DNA from: Alphaproteobacteria bacterium
Lineage (GTDB): Bacteria; Pseudomonadota; Alphaproteobacteria; Micavibrionales; CSBR16-224
Direction of reading: 5' to 3'
Length of the DNA: 42,510 bases
NCBI GenBank assembly: GCA_006226225.1
Contig: SBHI01000055.1
Location: 1 to 42,510 of the forward strand
Below are positions 23,587 to 31,947 of this stretch, in pieces; within the stretch, counting starts at the first letter, position 1, and every line of letters starts with the position of its first letter. Position numbers and translations under genes: made by a program. Below the pieces are notes generated by a model. The model was not told the origin of the DNA, did not search any database, and saw only the letters and a list, made by a program, of their open reading frames with translations.

Positions 23587-25211
23587 AGGTCAGGGCACAG
23601 ATCGGCAAGGTTCTCAACCTTGATAAATGCATTGGGTGTCACACATGTTCCGTGACATGTAAGAATGTCTGGACTTCACGCGAGGGGGTCGAGTACGCAT
23701 GGTTCAATAATGTTGAAACCAAGCCGGGGGTTGGTTATCCGAAAGAGTGGGAAAATCAGAAAAAATGGAAAGGCGGCTGGCGCAGAAAAGGTAATGGCAA
23801 AATCGAACCTGTGCAGGGCGGCCGCTGGCGGATGCTGGCAAAAATTTTCGGCAACCCCAATATGCCGGAAATCGACGATTATTATGAGCCGTTTACGTTT
23901 GATTACGATCACTTGCAAAAATCTCCGGAGGCAAAAACTTCGCCGACAGCGCGCCCCCGCTCTCTTGTTTCGGGCGAACGGATGGAAAAAATCAAATGGG
24001 GCCCGAACTGGGAAGAAATTCTCGGGACTGAATTTGAACACCGGCGCAAGGATTATAACTTCAAGGATATTGAAGAGGAAATTTACGGCCAGTTTGAAAA
24101 CACCTTCATGATGTATCTGCCGCGCCTGTGCGAGCATTGCCTGAACCCGACCTGTGTGGCGTCCTGCCCGTCCGGCTCTATCTACAAACGGGAAGAGGAC
24201 GGGATTGTTCTGATCGATCAGGATAAATGCCGCGGCTGGCGTATGTGTGTGTCCGGCTGTCCGTATAAGAAAATTTACTATAACTGGAAATCCGGCAAAG
24301 CCGAAAAATGTACCTTCTGTTATCCGCGGATTGAAAATGGTGAACCAACGGTTTGCTCGGAAACCTGCGTGGGGCGTATCCGTTATCTGGGTGTCATTTT
24401 ATATGATGCCGACCGGATTGAAGAAGCGGCAAGCGCGGAGAATGAAGAGGATTTGTATGAAGCACAGCTGAATATTTTCCTTGATCCTCATGATCCGGAA
24501 GTGATTGCCCAGGCCAGAAAAGATGGTATTCCGGAGAACTGGATAGAAGGTGCGCAAAAATCGCCTGTTTACAAAATGGCGATGGAATGGAAAGTCGCAT
24601 TTCCGCTGCATCCGGAATACAGAACCCTGCCGATGGTCTGGTATATTCCGCCTTTGTCGCCGTTACAGGCCGCTGTTGAGGATGGAAAAATTCCGACTGA
24701 CCGGACGGGTATTATGCCGGATCTGAATGAAATGCGTATTCCGGTGAAATATCTTGCCAATCTTTTGACGGCCGGAAAAGAAGAACCGGTGAAAAAGGGC
24801 TTGCAGCGCATGATGGCGATGCGTCATTACATGCGCGGTAAAATGTTCGAGGACACGGATAATAGTGCTGTTCTGAAAGATGTCGGCCTGTCACCGGAAA
24901 TGGTGCAGGATATGTACCGGATCATGGCCATCGCTAATTATGAAGACCGTTACGTCATTCCGACCGGACACCGCGAGGAAACGCTGGATGCTTATGGCGA
25001 AAGCGGCGGCTGCGGCTTTAGCTTCGGTAATGGTTGTTCCACGCATAGTAATAGTGAAACGGATCTGTTTGAAAGTCCGAAAAAATGGCGCGGCAGAAGC
25101 GCATCGGGTAAGGACAATCGGGTCAACACTTTGTTTACACGTAATGAGGATGAAAACCCCTCTGCCAAAAGCGGTGGTTGCGGCGGTGGAAGCTGCGGAA
25201 GCTGCGGCTGA
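23583..25211 (+). CDS. narH: Respiratory nitrate reductase, iron-sulfur beta subunit
   Basis: A 542-residue protein carrying four Fe-S clusters that pass electrons from NarI to NarG. Cluster motifs are CIGCHTCSVTCKNVW, CEHCLNPTCVASC, CRGWRMCVSGCPYKK and CTFC, later followed by CSETC. The Trp in CRGWRMC marks the [3Fe-4S] cluster position. The GCGFSFGNGC stretch near the end is usual in the family. What follows is not: a polar linker and then SGGCGGGSCGSCG, adding about 30 residues over the E. coli protein (512) and ending in three more cysteines. The gene overlaps narG by 4 bp and is 18 bp before narJ. Confidence 0.97.
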   Translation: MKVRAQIGKVLNLDKCIGCHTCSVTCKNVWTSREGVEYAWFNNVETKPGVGYPKEWENQKKWKGGWRRKGNGKIEPVQGGRWRMLAKIFGNPNMPEIDDYYEPFTFDYDHLQKSPEAKTSPTARPRSLVSGERMEKIKWGPNWEEILGTEFEHRRKDYNFKDIEEEIYGQFENTFMMYLPRLCEHCLNPTCVASCPSGSIYKREEDGIVLIDQDKCRGWRMCVSGCPYKKIYYNWKSGKAEKCTFCYPRIENGEPTVCSETCVGRIRYLGVILYDADRIEEAASAENEEDLYEAQLNIFLDPHDPEVIAQARKDGIPENWIEGAQKSPVYKMAMEWKVAFPLHPEYRTLPMVWYIPPLSPLQAAVEDGKIPTDRTGIMPDLNEMRIPVKYLANLLTAGKEEPVKKGLQRMMAMRHYMRGKMFEDTDNSAVLKDVGLSPEMVQDMYRIMAIANYEDRYVIPTGHREETLDAYGESGGCGFSFGNGCSTHSNSETDLFESPKKWRGRSASGKDNRVNTLFTRNEDENPSAKSGGCGGGSCGSCG

Positions 25212-25229
25212 GGTGGAAAGGACGATATT

Positions 25230-25937
25230 ATGAGAACATTGAAGATTTTAGGAATCTTGCTGAGCTATCCATCTGTGGAACAGGTAAAGGCGTTACCGGA
25301 ATGTCTCGCATTGTTGCGAAAGGAAACATGGCTGCCGCAAACATCCGTGGCGGCACTTGAAGAACTTGCTGGCTGGATGCAGGGGCAGGACATCATGGAT
25401 TTACAGGAGGCCTATGTCGATCTGTTTGACCGGACGCCCTCTCTGTCATTGCATTTATTCGAACATGTTCACGGCGATTCCCGCGACCGTGGTCCGGCGC
25501 TTGTTGATCTGCATAATTTGTATCAGGAAGCGGGGTTGATGATCTCCGTTCATGAAATGCCGGATTATCTGCCGCTGTTTCTTGAATATCTGTCTGTTCT
25601 TCAGCCAGCGCAGGCGGCGCATGACTTAAGTGGCGCGATTGATGTGATAGCGGCTATCGGGGCAAGATTGAAAAACAGAAAAACACCTTATGCCGCGGTA
25701 TTTGATGCTTTGGAAGAGGCGGCGGAACATAAGCCTGATGATAAGGCGATAGCGGCAGCGCTCGCCGAGGATGCGGGCGCACCGCTTGATAATCAACAGC
25801 TTGACCGCGAATGGACCGAGCAGTTTGCATTTGAAAATGCGGCGCAAACCAATCCTGACGGCGGCTGTCCCGCCGCAGAGGATATGGTTAAGCGTATGAA
25901 AGATTCGGTCAATCAGACCGGAGCAGGCTCACAGTAA
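25230..25937 (+). CDS. narJ: Nitrate reductase assembly chaperone NarJ
   Basis: A 235-residue soluble chaperone of the TorD/NarJ family that keeps NarG open for cofactor loading and holds NarGH until it meets NarI. Family stretches are LGILLSYPS at the N-terminus, DLFDRTPSLSLHLFEHVHGD in the middle, and MPDYLPLFLEYLS. The C-terminal third is acidic and less conserved. A GGTGGAAAGG site lies before the ATG. It is 18 bp from narH and 16 bp from narI. Confidence 0.95.
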   Translation: MRTLKILGILLSYPSVEQVKALPECLALLRKETWLPQTSVAALEELAGWMQGQDIMDLQEAYVDLFDRTPSLSLHLFEHVHGDSRDRGPALVDLHNLYQEAGLMISVHEMPDYLPLFLEYLSVLQPAQAAHDLSGAIDVIAAIGARLKNRKTPYAAVFDALEEAAEHKPDDKAIAAALAEDAGAPLDNQQLDREWTEQFAFENAAQTNPDGGCPAAEDMVKRMKDSVNQTGAGSQ

Positions 25938-25953
25938 GGAGGCACGCAAGAAT

Positions 25954-26628
25954 ATGGACTATTTTCTGTTTCAGATATTCCCTTATATCGCCATTGCGTT
26001 TTTCGTTCTTGGCTGCATTTTGCGCTTTGACCGTGATCCTTATACATGGCGCAGTAAATCCAGTCAGCTGTTGAGACGCAAGCAGCTTATCTGGGGAAGT
26101 GTCCTGTTTCATTTGGGGATTATTGTGATTTTATTGGGCCATGCGGTCGGTTTGCTGACCCCGATTGCCGTCTTTGATGCGATTGGTATATCACATGGTG
26201 CAAAACAGATATTGGCGATGGTTGCTGGCGGTACGGCAGGTTTCTTCTGTTTTATCGGTTTGGTAATACTGTTGCATCGTCGCTTGCTGGATCCGCGTAT
26301 TCGCGCGAACAGCTCATTTGCGGATATCGCTATTTTGTTTTTGTTATTAGCACAGCTGTGTCTTGGCATGTTGACAATTCCGGTATCCATGAACCATCTG
26401 GACGGGCATGAGATGGTCAAATTTATGGAATGGGCTCAGCATATTGTGACATTCCGCAGCGGTGCGCACGAATTTGTCAGCGATGTCGCATTGGTCTTTA
26501 AATGCCATTTGACACTGGGAATGTTCATTCTTCTGATCTTTCCCTTTACGCGTCTGGTTCACGCGTTGAGCGCTCCTGTCGGGTTTCTGTTCCGCCCCTA
26601 TCAGATCGTACGCCGGAGGGAAAGCTGA
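25954..26628 (+). CDS. narI: Nitrate reductase cytochrome b gamma subunit
   Basis: A 224-residue membrane protein with five helices and two b haems that oxidises quinol and feeds NarH. The haem-ligand histidines fit HLGIIVILLGHAVG (two in TM2) and KCHLTLGMFILLIFPFTRLV followed by HALSAP (two in TM5). The N-terminal helix has the family form FQIFPYIAIAFFVLGCILRF. The length is normal (225 in E. coli). A GGAGGCACG site precedes the start, and the stop overlaps the parvulin start (TGATG). Confidence 0.96.
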   Translation: MDYFLFQIFPYIAIAFFVLGCILRFDRDPYTWRSKSSQLLRRKQLIWGSVLFHLGIIVILLGHAVGLLTPIAVFDAIGISHGAKQILAMVAGGTAGFFCFIGLVILLHRRLLDPRIRANSSFADIAILFLLLAQLCLGMLTIPVSMNHLDGHEMVKFMEWAQHIVTFRSGAHEFVSDVALVFKCHLTLGMFILLIFPFTRLVHALSAPVGFLFRPYQIVRRRES

Positions 26629-27425
26629 TGATGTCCGCCAAAACCATTACGCCGGGTATTCAGGTCAATGACGTGCATATCAGCGCCGAGGAAATCAATA
26701 ACGAGGTTCAGTATCATCCTGCCGACAGTCTGCCAGAGGCAAAATATCAGGCGATGCAGGCGCTTGTCGTTAGGGAATTATTACTGCAAAAGGCGGTTTC
26801 GTGCGGTATTTGCACAAAAGGACAAGCCGTGAAGGACAGTGATGAGGTGATCGAACGATTATTGAAACAGAAGATCACGGTGCCCGAACCGGATGCGGAA
26901 ACATGCCGACGTTATTATGAAGCCAATAAAGCGCGTTTTTATACTTCACCGTTATTTCAAGTATCTCATATTTTATATCTTGCTCCTCCGGAGAATGAAC
27001 AGGAAAGAAAAAAAGCCCGTCGAAAAGCAGCTGCCGCTTTGAAACGCATTCAAAAAGATCCGAACCTGTTTCCGCAGATTGCCAAGGAGGAATCGGATTG
27101 TTCCTCTTCCGGTGAAGGCGGGCGGCTGGGTCAAATCAGTAAAGGACAAACGCTACCAGCTTTTGAAGCCGTGCTTTTGAAAATGCGGGCAGGGGAGATG
27201 TCCGATGAACCTGTCGCCACGGAAGTTGGATATCACATCATTCAAGTGCATGAATATGCCGAAGGGCGGCAATTGCCTTATGATGCCGTAAGTGACTGGA
27301 TTGCCGATTTTCTGAAAAACCAGAGCTGGCAGCGCGCGGTTTCGCAATATATTCAGATTCTGGCGGGGGAGGCGAAAATAAGCGGCTTCCGCCTGAAAGC
27401 GGCGGATACACCCCTTGTACAGTAA
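26628..27425 (+). CDS. Parvulin-type peptidyl-prolyl isomerase of the nar operon
   Basis: A 265-residue PpiC-type protein. The parvulin domain spans about residues 110-210: FQVSHILYLAPPENEQERKK, DCSSSGEGGRLGQISKGQ, LPAFEAVLLKMRAGEMSDEP and GYHIIQVHEY. The first 100 residues are helical, as in NifM and SurA-like proteins. There is no signal peptide, so it acts in the cytoplasm. The ATG at 26628 is preferred (GGAGGG at 26615-26620, overlap with the narI stop); a second ATG follows at once. A parvulin gene directly after narI is also known in Pseudomonas aeruginosa. A role in folding or assembling nitrate reductase is inferred from this context. Confidence 0.9.
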   Translation: MMSAKTITPGIQVNDVHISAEEINNEVQYHPADSLPEAKYQAMQALVVRELLLQKAVSCGICTKGQAVKDSDEVIERLLKQKITVPEPDAETCRRYYEANKARFYTSPLFQVSHILYLAPPENEQERKKARRKAAAALKRIQKDPNLFPQIAKEESDCSSSGEGGRLGQISKGQTLPAFEAVLLKMRAGEMSDEPVATEVGYHIIQVHEYAEGRQLPYDAVSDWIADFLKNQSWQRAVSQYIQILAGEAKISGFRLKAADTPLVQ

Positions 27426-27444
27426 ATGATATGGGGTGTGTATT

Positions 27445-28611
27445 ATGCTGAAACTGTTTGAACATCCTTTTCTAGGACGGGGTTTCCGCCCCTTTTTCTT
27501 ATGCGGTGCCGTTTATACGGTTTTTTCCGTTCTGCTTTGGGGCGGTTTCTATGCAGGACATACACAACTACCGGAAGTTCTGGGCGATCCTGTCGGATGG
27601 CATGCACATGAAATGATTTACGGCTTTACGATGGCGATTGTCGCCGGTTTTTTGCTGACGGCAGTGGCAAACTGGACAGGCGGCGCACCGGCAAGGCAGT
27701 TGCATCTGGCGGGGCTGGTTGCTCTATGGGGAGCGGGGCGTCTTGTTTTAAACCTGAATACGGAGCTTCCCAGTTGGCTGGTATACGGTATTGCCGGTGC
27801 TTTTATTCCGGCGTTGGCCGTCAGTCTGGCACTGCCGCTGTTGAAAAGCCGGAATATCAGGAATTTTATTTTCCTTGGTCTGTTATCTATTCTGTCCGGC
27901 TGTGAAGCGGCTTATTTTATCACGGGAAAAATTATGCCGCTTTATCTGGCTGTGCTGATGATTGTGATAATGGTTTCCCTAATCGGGGGGAGGATTATTC
28001 CCGCTTTTACGGTTGCCGCCCTGCGCCGCCGCGGTGAAACGGCTTATCCAACCCCGCAGCCGAAGGCGGATATCGCCGCGCTGCTGTCGCTGATAATTTT
28101 GGGGGTGGTGCTGGTTGTTTTTGGCAATGCGGATGTTGTGTTTGCGGCGGCGGCATTTATTGCCGCAATCATCCATGCATGGCGGATGCGCTATTATCTG
28201 ACGGCGCGGGTCTGGCACGATCCAATGCTGTGGATACTGCATCTGGGATATGCGTGGCTGGTTGTCGGACTATTTTGTGCGGCGGCCGCCGGACTGGAGA
28301 TAATTCCGTTTTCGACGGCGTTGCATAGCATTACGGTCGGCTCGATCGGCTCTATGACACTGGGGATGATGTGTCGTGTGACACTGGGACATACGGGACG
28401 GGATCTGGCGGCATCAAAACTGACAACGCTGGCTTTTATTCTGATGCAGCTGGCAGCCGTCATCCGTGTCGGCGGTGTCATTGTTATGCCTACGCAGGCA
28501 ACGTTATGGATTGCGGCCACAGCATGTTTATGGGCGGGCTGTTTTGCTTTTTATCTTCCCGTTTACGCACCGATGCTTTGGAAGCAACGTCCGGATGGTG
28601 CGCCTGCTTAA
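27445..28611 (+). CDS. nnrS: NnrS family membrane protein (NO stress)
   Basis: A 388-residue membrane protein with about 12 helices. NnrS proteins contain haem and copper and protect cells from nitric oxide by limiting iron-nitrosyl damage. Family motifs are FLGRGFRPFFLCGA near the start, GWHAHEMIYGF, GRIIPAFT and the MTLGMMCRVTLGHTGR stretch near residue 310. The ATG at 27445 is chosen over a GTG at 27436 that leaves no room for the GGGGTG site. It is last in the nar transcript, 19 bp after the parvulin gene, and meets the second regulator gene head-on 6 bp later. Confidence 0.93.
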   Translation: MLKLFEHPFLGRGFRPFFLCGAVYTVFSVLLWGGFYAGHTQLPEVLGDPVGWHAHEMIYGFTMAIVAGFLLTAVANWTGGAPARQLHLAGLVALWGAGRLVLNLNTELPSWLVYGIAGAFIPALAVSLALPLLKSRNIRNFIFLGLLSILSGCEAAYFITGKIMPLYLAVLMIVIMVSLIGGRIIPAFTVAALRRRGETAYPTPQPKADIAALLSLIILGVVLVVFGNADVVFAAAAFIAAIIHAWRMRYYLTARVWHDPMLWILHLGYAWLVVGLFCAAAAGLEIIPFSTALHSITVGSIGSMTLGMMCRVTLGHTGRDLAASKLTTLAFILMQLAAVIRVGGVIVMPTQATLWIAATACLWAGCFAFYLPVYAPMLWKQRPDGAPA

Positions 28612-28617
28612 AATCTT

Positions 28618-29328
28618 TTAACGGCAGGGAATGTCATCATAGGAAAAGTCGCAGAAATCCTCCAAAGCGTCCGTATCTTCAATTACGATATTCTGCCGGT
28701 CTGTTTTGACACCGTGCTGGGCAAGTTTTGACAAAGCGCGGGAAAAGGTTTCCGGCTGAATATTCAAGCGGGCGGCAATGATGGATTTGTTATAGGGCAG
28801 GCTGGCAACCATCGCGCCGTTTTCTCCCTCTGGCCGCATACGGCAGAAACGCAGCAGGAAGGCACCGATACGTTGCGGCGCGCTGCGTGTTGTGACTTGC
28901 TCAAGCTGTTGCACAAGATAGCGCTGCCGTGCGGAAATGGTTCCCAGCATATTCAGGGCGAAATGGCTGTCTTCTTCAATATTGTGCAGAATGGTCGCAC
29001 GCGGCACGGAAACGAGAATGCTGTGCTCGACGGCCTGCGCATTGACGGGGTACATGTTGCGTTCGCTGAAAACGGCGGCTTCGGCAAAAGATTCGCCGGG
29101 GCCGAAAACATGGATGATTGTTTCCTCTCCTTCGCGCGATGTGCGGTAAAGCTTGACCCAGCCATCAGCGATGATAAAGAAGGAGTCCGCACGGTCGCCC
29201 ATGGCAAAAATGTCCTGCATCCGTTCGAATTCCCGTATTCTGCAATGCTGTGACAGATTCTCCAGAACCGGAGAGGGCATACCGGTAAAGAGCGGGTTTT
29301 TTTGCAGTGTTTGAACGATATTCTGCAT
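28618..29328 (-). CDS. Dnr-like Crp/Fnr-family regulator
   Basis: A 236-residue regulator. The N-terminal beta-roll (about residues 15-130) has FAMGDRADSFFIIADGWVKL and HVFGPGESFAEAA. The winged helix has YNKSIIAARLNIQPETFSRA, whose recognition helix is of the FNR/Dnr type. There is no N-terminal cysteine cluster, so direct O2 sensing like FNR is unlikely; the Dnr group senses NO with haem. It is about 25 residues shorter than the regulator at 15862-16644 and lacks that tail, having only two C-terminal cysteines (DFCDFS, PCR). It is divergent from moaA across a perfect FNR/Dnr-type box, so it probably governs the Moco operon and itself. Confidence 0.88.
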   Translation of the reverse strand: MQNIVQTLQKNPLFTGMPSPVLENLSQHCRIREFERMQDIFAMGDRADSFFIIADGWVKLYRTSREGEETIIHVFGPGESFAEAAVFSERNMYPVNAQAVEHSILVSVPRATILHNIEEDSHFALNMLGTISARQRYLVQQLEQVTTRSAPQRIGAFLLRFCRMRPEGENGAMVASLPYNKSIIAARLNIQPETFSRALSKLAQHGVKTDRQNIVIEDTDALEDFCDFSYDDIPCR

Positions 29329-29468
29329 GTTTCTTCCTTTGAAAACTACAAGGGAGTTATATCAAAGAAATAGCCGTACAGGCTATAAAAAAAGCGCATA
29401 TAAAGGACTTGTTATTGTGTCGTTTTCAGATCAGAGTTACAAAAAAATGGAACAATTCCATCTTTGGA

Positions 29469-29482
29469 TTGATTTGGATCAA
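29469..29482. promoter_or_regulatory. FNR/Dnr-type box and class II promoter of moaA
   Basis: TTGAT-TTGG-ATCAA, a perfect match. A CATAGT at 29505-29510 is placed as a -10 element, giving a start near 29517, 41 bp from the centre of the box: classic class II geometry. The leader would then be about 150 nt and would contain the structured element at 29530-29660. The other side faces the regulator gene (start 29328). Confidence 0.75.
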
Positions 29483-29529
29483 TTTACAATGGCAATCTTT
29501 CCCGCATAGTCGGTGCAATAAATATATTG

Positions 29530-29660
29530 CCATGTTTCCATTGAATAGGAAATCTGGCAACTCCGAGCCCTGCCGCCTAAGTTTTCAAATGACAGAAAAT
29601 ATGGTTGTTTGGCCGGGGTCGCATGTGGAAACGCTGCGGCCTCCCGTGTTTGGAAAGGAG
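29530..29660 (+). promoter_or_regulatory. Structured moaA leader, candidate Moco riboswitch
   Basis: About 130 nt between the inferred start and the moaA ribosome site look strongly structured. GGCC (29611-29614) pairs with GGCC (29638-29641); inside it CGCA/TGCG enclose a GAAA-capped stem (GTG-GAAA-CGC). TTTCCA (29535-29540) can pair either with the nearby GGAAA (29548-29552) or with TGGAAA (29651-29656), which abuts the AAAGGAG ribosome site; the two pairings exclude each other. Motifs CTCCGAGCC, CCGCCTAA and GCGGCCTCCCGT fit my memory of the MOCO_RNA motif, known upstream of moaA in other proteobacteria. No covariance search was made. Confidence 0.55.
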
Positions 29661-29665
29661 TAAAG

Positions 29666-30658
29666 ATGAAAAACGACCAAACAGTACTGACGGACACATT
29701 CGGCAGGCGCTTTCCTTATCTGCGGCTTTCTGTCACCGATGTGTGTAATTTCCGGTGTTCCTATTGCCTTCCCGACGGTTATAAAAAGAGCGGTTGTGAG
29801 CCATTTCTGTCAACCGAAGAGATCGGGCGGGTGGTGCGCGCCTTTGCCGCGATGGGTACGTGGAAAATCCGCCTGACGGGCGGAGAACCGACGGTGCGCA
29901 GTGATTTTACCGAGATTGTCGAAATTGCGGCGGCAACGCCGGGGATCGAAAGACTTGCTTTCACGACAAATGGCTACCGCCTGCCGGAGCGGGCGGAAGA
30001 GTTTTACAAAGCCGGTCTGCGCGCCATCAATATCAGTATAGATTCCTTGAAAGCAGATAAATTCCGCGAAATTACGAGCCATGACCGTTTGGAGGAAATA
30101 CTGGACGGTATTGATGCGGCCCTTGATGCGGGGTTTGAAGCCGTGAAAATCAATACGGTTTTGCTGAAAGGGTTGAATGATGATGAATTGGATGATTTTC
30201 TGGATTTCGTGCAGGATAAGCCACTTTCGCTGCGTTTTATAGAATTGATGCGGACATTGGATAATCAGGACTATTACGGCGCACATCATTTATCGGGGCA
30301 AACAGTCAGGGACAGGCTGACGGCACGCGGTTGGCAGGAAATAGAACGGGCGGAAGGCGCGGGGCCCGCAGTTGAATTTATACATCCGGACAGCCGCGGC
30401 AGGATCGGTATCATCGCGCCCTATTCAAAGGATTTCTGCAAAACATGCAACCGGCTGCGTATTTCGGCGAAAGGAGCGCTGCATCTTTGCCTGTTTGGCA
30501 GCGGCGGTTATTCGCTCAGAGAGTATTTGCAAAGTGACGATCAAATGGAAGCGCTGCAGGATAAAATCATGGAACTGATGCGGTTTAAGCGCAGTTCGCA
30601 TTTTCTGCAGCAGAATGACAGCGGTGCAACACCGCATCTGGCATCAATAGGAGGTTGA
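29666..30658 (+). CDS. moaA: GTP 3',8-cyclase MoaA (radical SAM)
   Basis: A 330-residue enzyme that with MoaC turns GTP into cyclic pyranopterin monophosphate, the first step of Moco synthesis. The radical-SAM cluster is at Cys27, Cys31 and Cys34 (CNFRCSYC). The second cluster that binds GTP is at Cys258, Cys261 and Cys275 (CKTCNRLRISAKGALHLC). LTGGEPTVRSDF binds SAM. The C-terminal Gly-Gly needed for activity is kept (LASIGG). The ATG at 29666 follows AAAGGAG at 29655-29661 and the structured leader; longer readings would run into that leader. It heads the operon moaA-moaC/mogA-moaD-moaE-mobA-unknown-tauE. Confidence 0.96.
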   Translation: MKNDQTVLTDTFGRRFPYLRLSVTDVCNFRCSYCLPDGYKKSGCEPFLSTEEIGRVVRAFAAMGTWKIRLTGGEPTVRSDFTEIVEIAAATPGIERLAFTTNGYRLPERAEEFYKAGLRAINISIDSLKADKFREITSHDRLEEILDGIDAALDAGFEAVKINTVLLKGLNDDELDDFLDFVQDKPLSLRFIELMRTLDNQDYYGAHHLSGQTVRDRLTARGWQEIERAEGAGPAVEFIHPDSRGRIGIIAPYSKDFCKTCNRLRISAKGALHLCLFGSGGYSLREYLQSDDQMEALQDKIMELMRFKRSSHFLQQNDSGATPHLASIGG

Positions 30659-30663
30659 CGCGT

Positions 30664-31680
30664 ATGGCAAAAACAGAACAGGTGATTTCATTTCCGGCAA
30701 CGGAGACGCAATTCAAGATGATTGATGTCGGGCGCAAACGGCCGACGCGCCGCCGTGCGGTTGCAGCAGGTAGTATCTACATGAATGCGGAGGCTTTTGA
30801 AAAAATTCAGACGGGCACTTTGCCGAAAGGAAACGTGCTAGCACTGGCGGAGGCTGCAGGCATTGCCGGTGCAAAAAAAACACCGGATCTTTTGGTGATG
30901 TGTCATCCTCTGCCGCTGGATCAAGTCACGATTCATTGTATGCTGGATGAGGCTTCAAACTGTGTCACCGTTTATTGTCAGGCGGCGGCTTTCGCCAAAA
31001 CAGGTGTTGAAATGGAGGCACTTGCTGGCGTGAATGTGGCATTGCTGACAATTTGGGATTTGACAAAAGGCGTTGATCCCGCGCTTCGCATGGGAGAGAT
31101 TACCCTGCTGGCGAAAACGGGTGGAAAAAGCGGTATCTGGACGCATCCGGACGGTATTCCGGAATGGCTGGCAAAACAACTACCGTCTACGCGCAGTCTG
31201 GACGGAAAAACTGCTGCCGTGCTGGTGATGAGCGATCGCGCTGCCAAAGGGGAATATCAGGACGAATCTGGCGCGGTTATTAATAGCCTGCTGGAAGCTC
31301 AAGGGGCCTCTCTTGCCGCTTATGAGGTTATTCCGGATGAAAAAGCCGCCATATCTGCGGCGCTTTTGCGCATATGCAGTGATAGCAAGCCGGATTTGTT
31401 AATTGCTTCCGGCGGGACGGGGCCGGGGCCACGGGATGTAACGCCTGATGTTCTGGCGGATATCAGTGACCGTATGCTTGACGGTTTGGGTGATTTACTG
31501 CGGTTCGAAAGTCTGCATTACACCGATACGGCCTGGCTGTCGCGTATGACGGCGGGGATGGTCGGCTCAACGCTGGTTGTTGCTTTTCCGGGTAGTCCGA
31601 AAGCTGTGAAAGAATGCTGGGATATTCTTATTCCTTTTCTGGGGAATGCTTTGGATAAAATTGCAAAACAGGGTTTTTAG
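30664..31680 (+). CDS. moaCB: MoaC-MogA (MoaB) fusion of Moco synthesis
   Basis: A 338-residue two-domain protein. Residues about 10-165 are MoaC, which finishes cyclic pyranopterin monophosphate: CHPLPLDQV, VEMEALAGVNVALLTIWD, then MGEITLLAKTGGKSG. Residues about 177-335 are the MogA/MoaB fold, which adenylates molybdopterin: VMSDRAAKGEYQDESG, ASGGTGPGPRDVTPDV and AFPGSPKAVKECW. The linker is short (IPEWLAKQLPSTRSLDGK). Such MoaC/MoaB fusions are known in some proteobacteria. The fusion joins step 1b to step 3 of the pathway, not consecutive steps. The ATG at 30664 has GAGG at 30651-30654; the gene follows moaA by 5 bp. Confidence 0.93.
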   Translation: MAKTEQVISFPATETQFKMIDVGRKRPTRRRAVAAGSIYMNAEAFEKIQTGTLPKGNVLALAEAAGIAGAKKTPDLLVMCHPLPLDQVTIHCMLDEASNCVTVYCQAAAFAKTGVEMEALAGVNVALLTIWDLTKGVDPALRMGEITLLAKTGGKSGIWTHPDGIPEWLAKQLPSTRSLDGKTAAVLVMSDRAAKGEYQDESGAVINSLLEAQGASLAAYEVIPDEKAAISAALLRICSDSKPDLLIASGGTGPGPRDVTPDVLADISDRMLDGLGDLLRFESLHYTDTAWLSRMTAGMVGSTLVVAFPGSPKAVKECWDILIPFLGNALDKIAKQGF

Positions 31681-31693
31681 AAAGGAAAAGACT

Positions 31694-31945
31694 GTGACGG
31701 ATATCGATATTCATATTAGATTGTTCGGTGCATTCCGAAAAAACGGCCAATCCCTGACATTGTGTCTTCCTGCTGGCAGTACAATTGCCAGTGTAAAACA
31801 GCAGATCAGTTTGCAATTTACTGAAACGGAAGCAGCGCTGGTGTTTGACTCTGTTCTTGCGGATGAGGAGTCTATTTTGCCGGATGGCTTTGTGTTGGAA
31901 AACAACATCAACCTGTCTATTCTCCCCCCTGTTTGCGGAGGCTGA
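31694..31945 (+). CDS. moaD: Molybdopterin synthase small subunit MoaD
   Basis: An 83-residue ubiquitin-fold sulfur carrier. It ends VCGG: the terminal Gly-Gly is adenylated by MoeB, thiocarboxylated, and supplies sulfur to cyclic pyranopterin through MoaE. The fold markers are the N-terminal strand IDIHIRLFGAFRK, the turn LTLCLPAGSTIASVK, and LSILPPVCGG at the end. The start is a GTG at 31694, with AAAGGAAAAG just before it; no ATG fits. It lies 13 bp after the fusion gene and 2 bp before moaE. Confidence 0.93.
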   Translation: MTDIDIHIRLFGAFRKNGQSLTLCLPAGSTIASVKQQISLQFTETEAALVFDSVLADEESILPDGFVLENNINLSILPPVCGG

Positions 31946-31947
31946 AG

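Noticed and set aside
16774..28611. A NarX/NarL nitrate-sensing two-component pair
   Set aside because: No histidine kinase or response regulator is found; the two regulators are Crp/Fnr-type.
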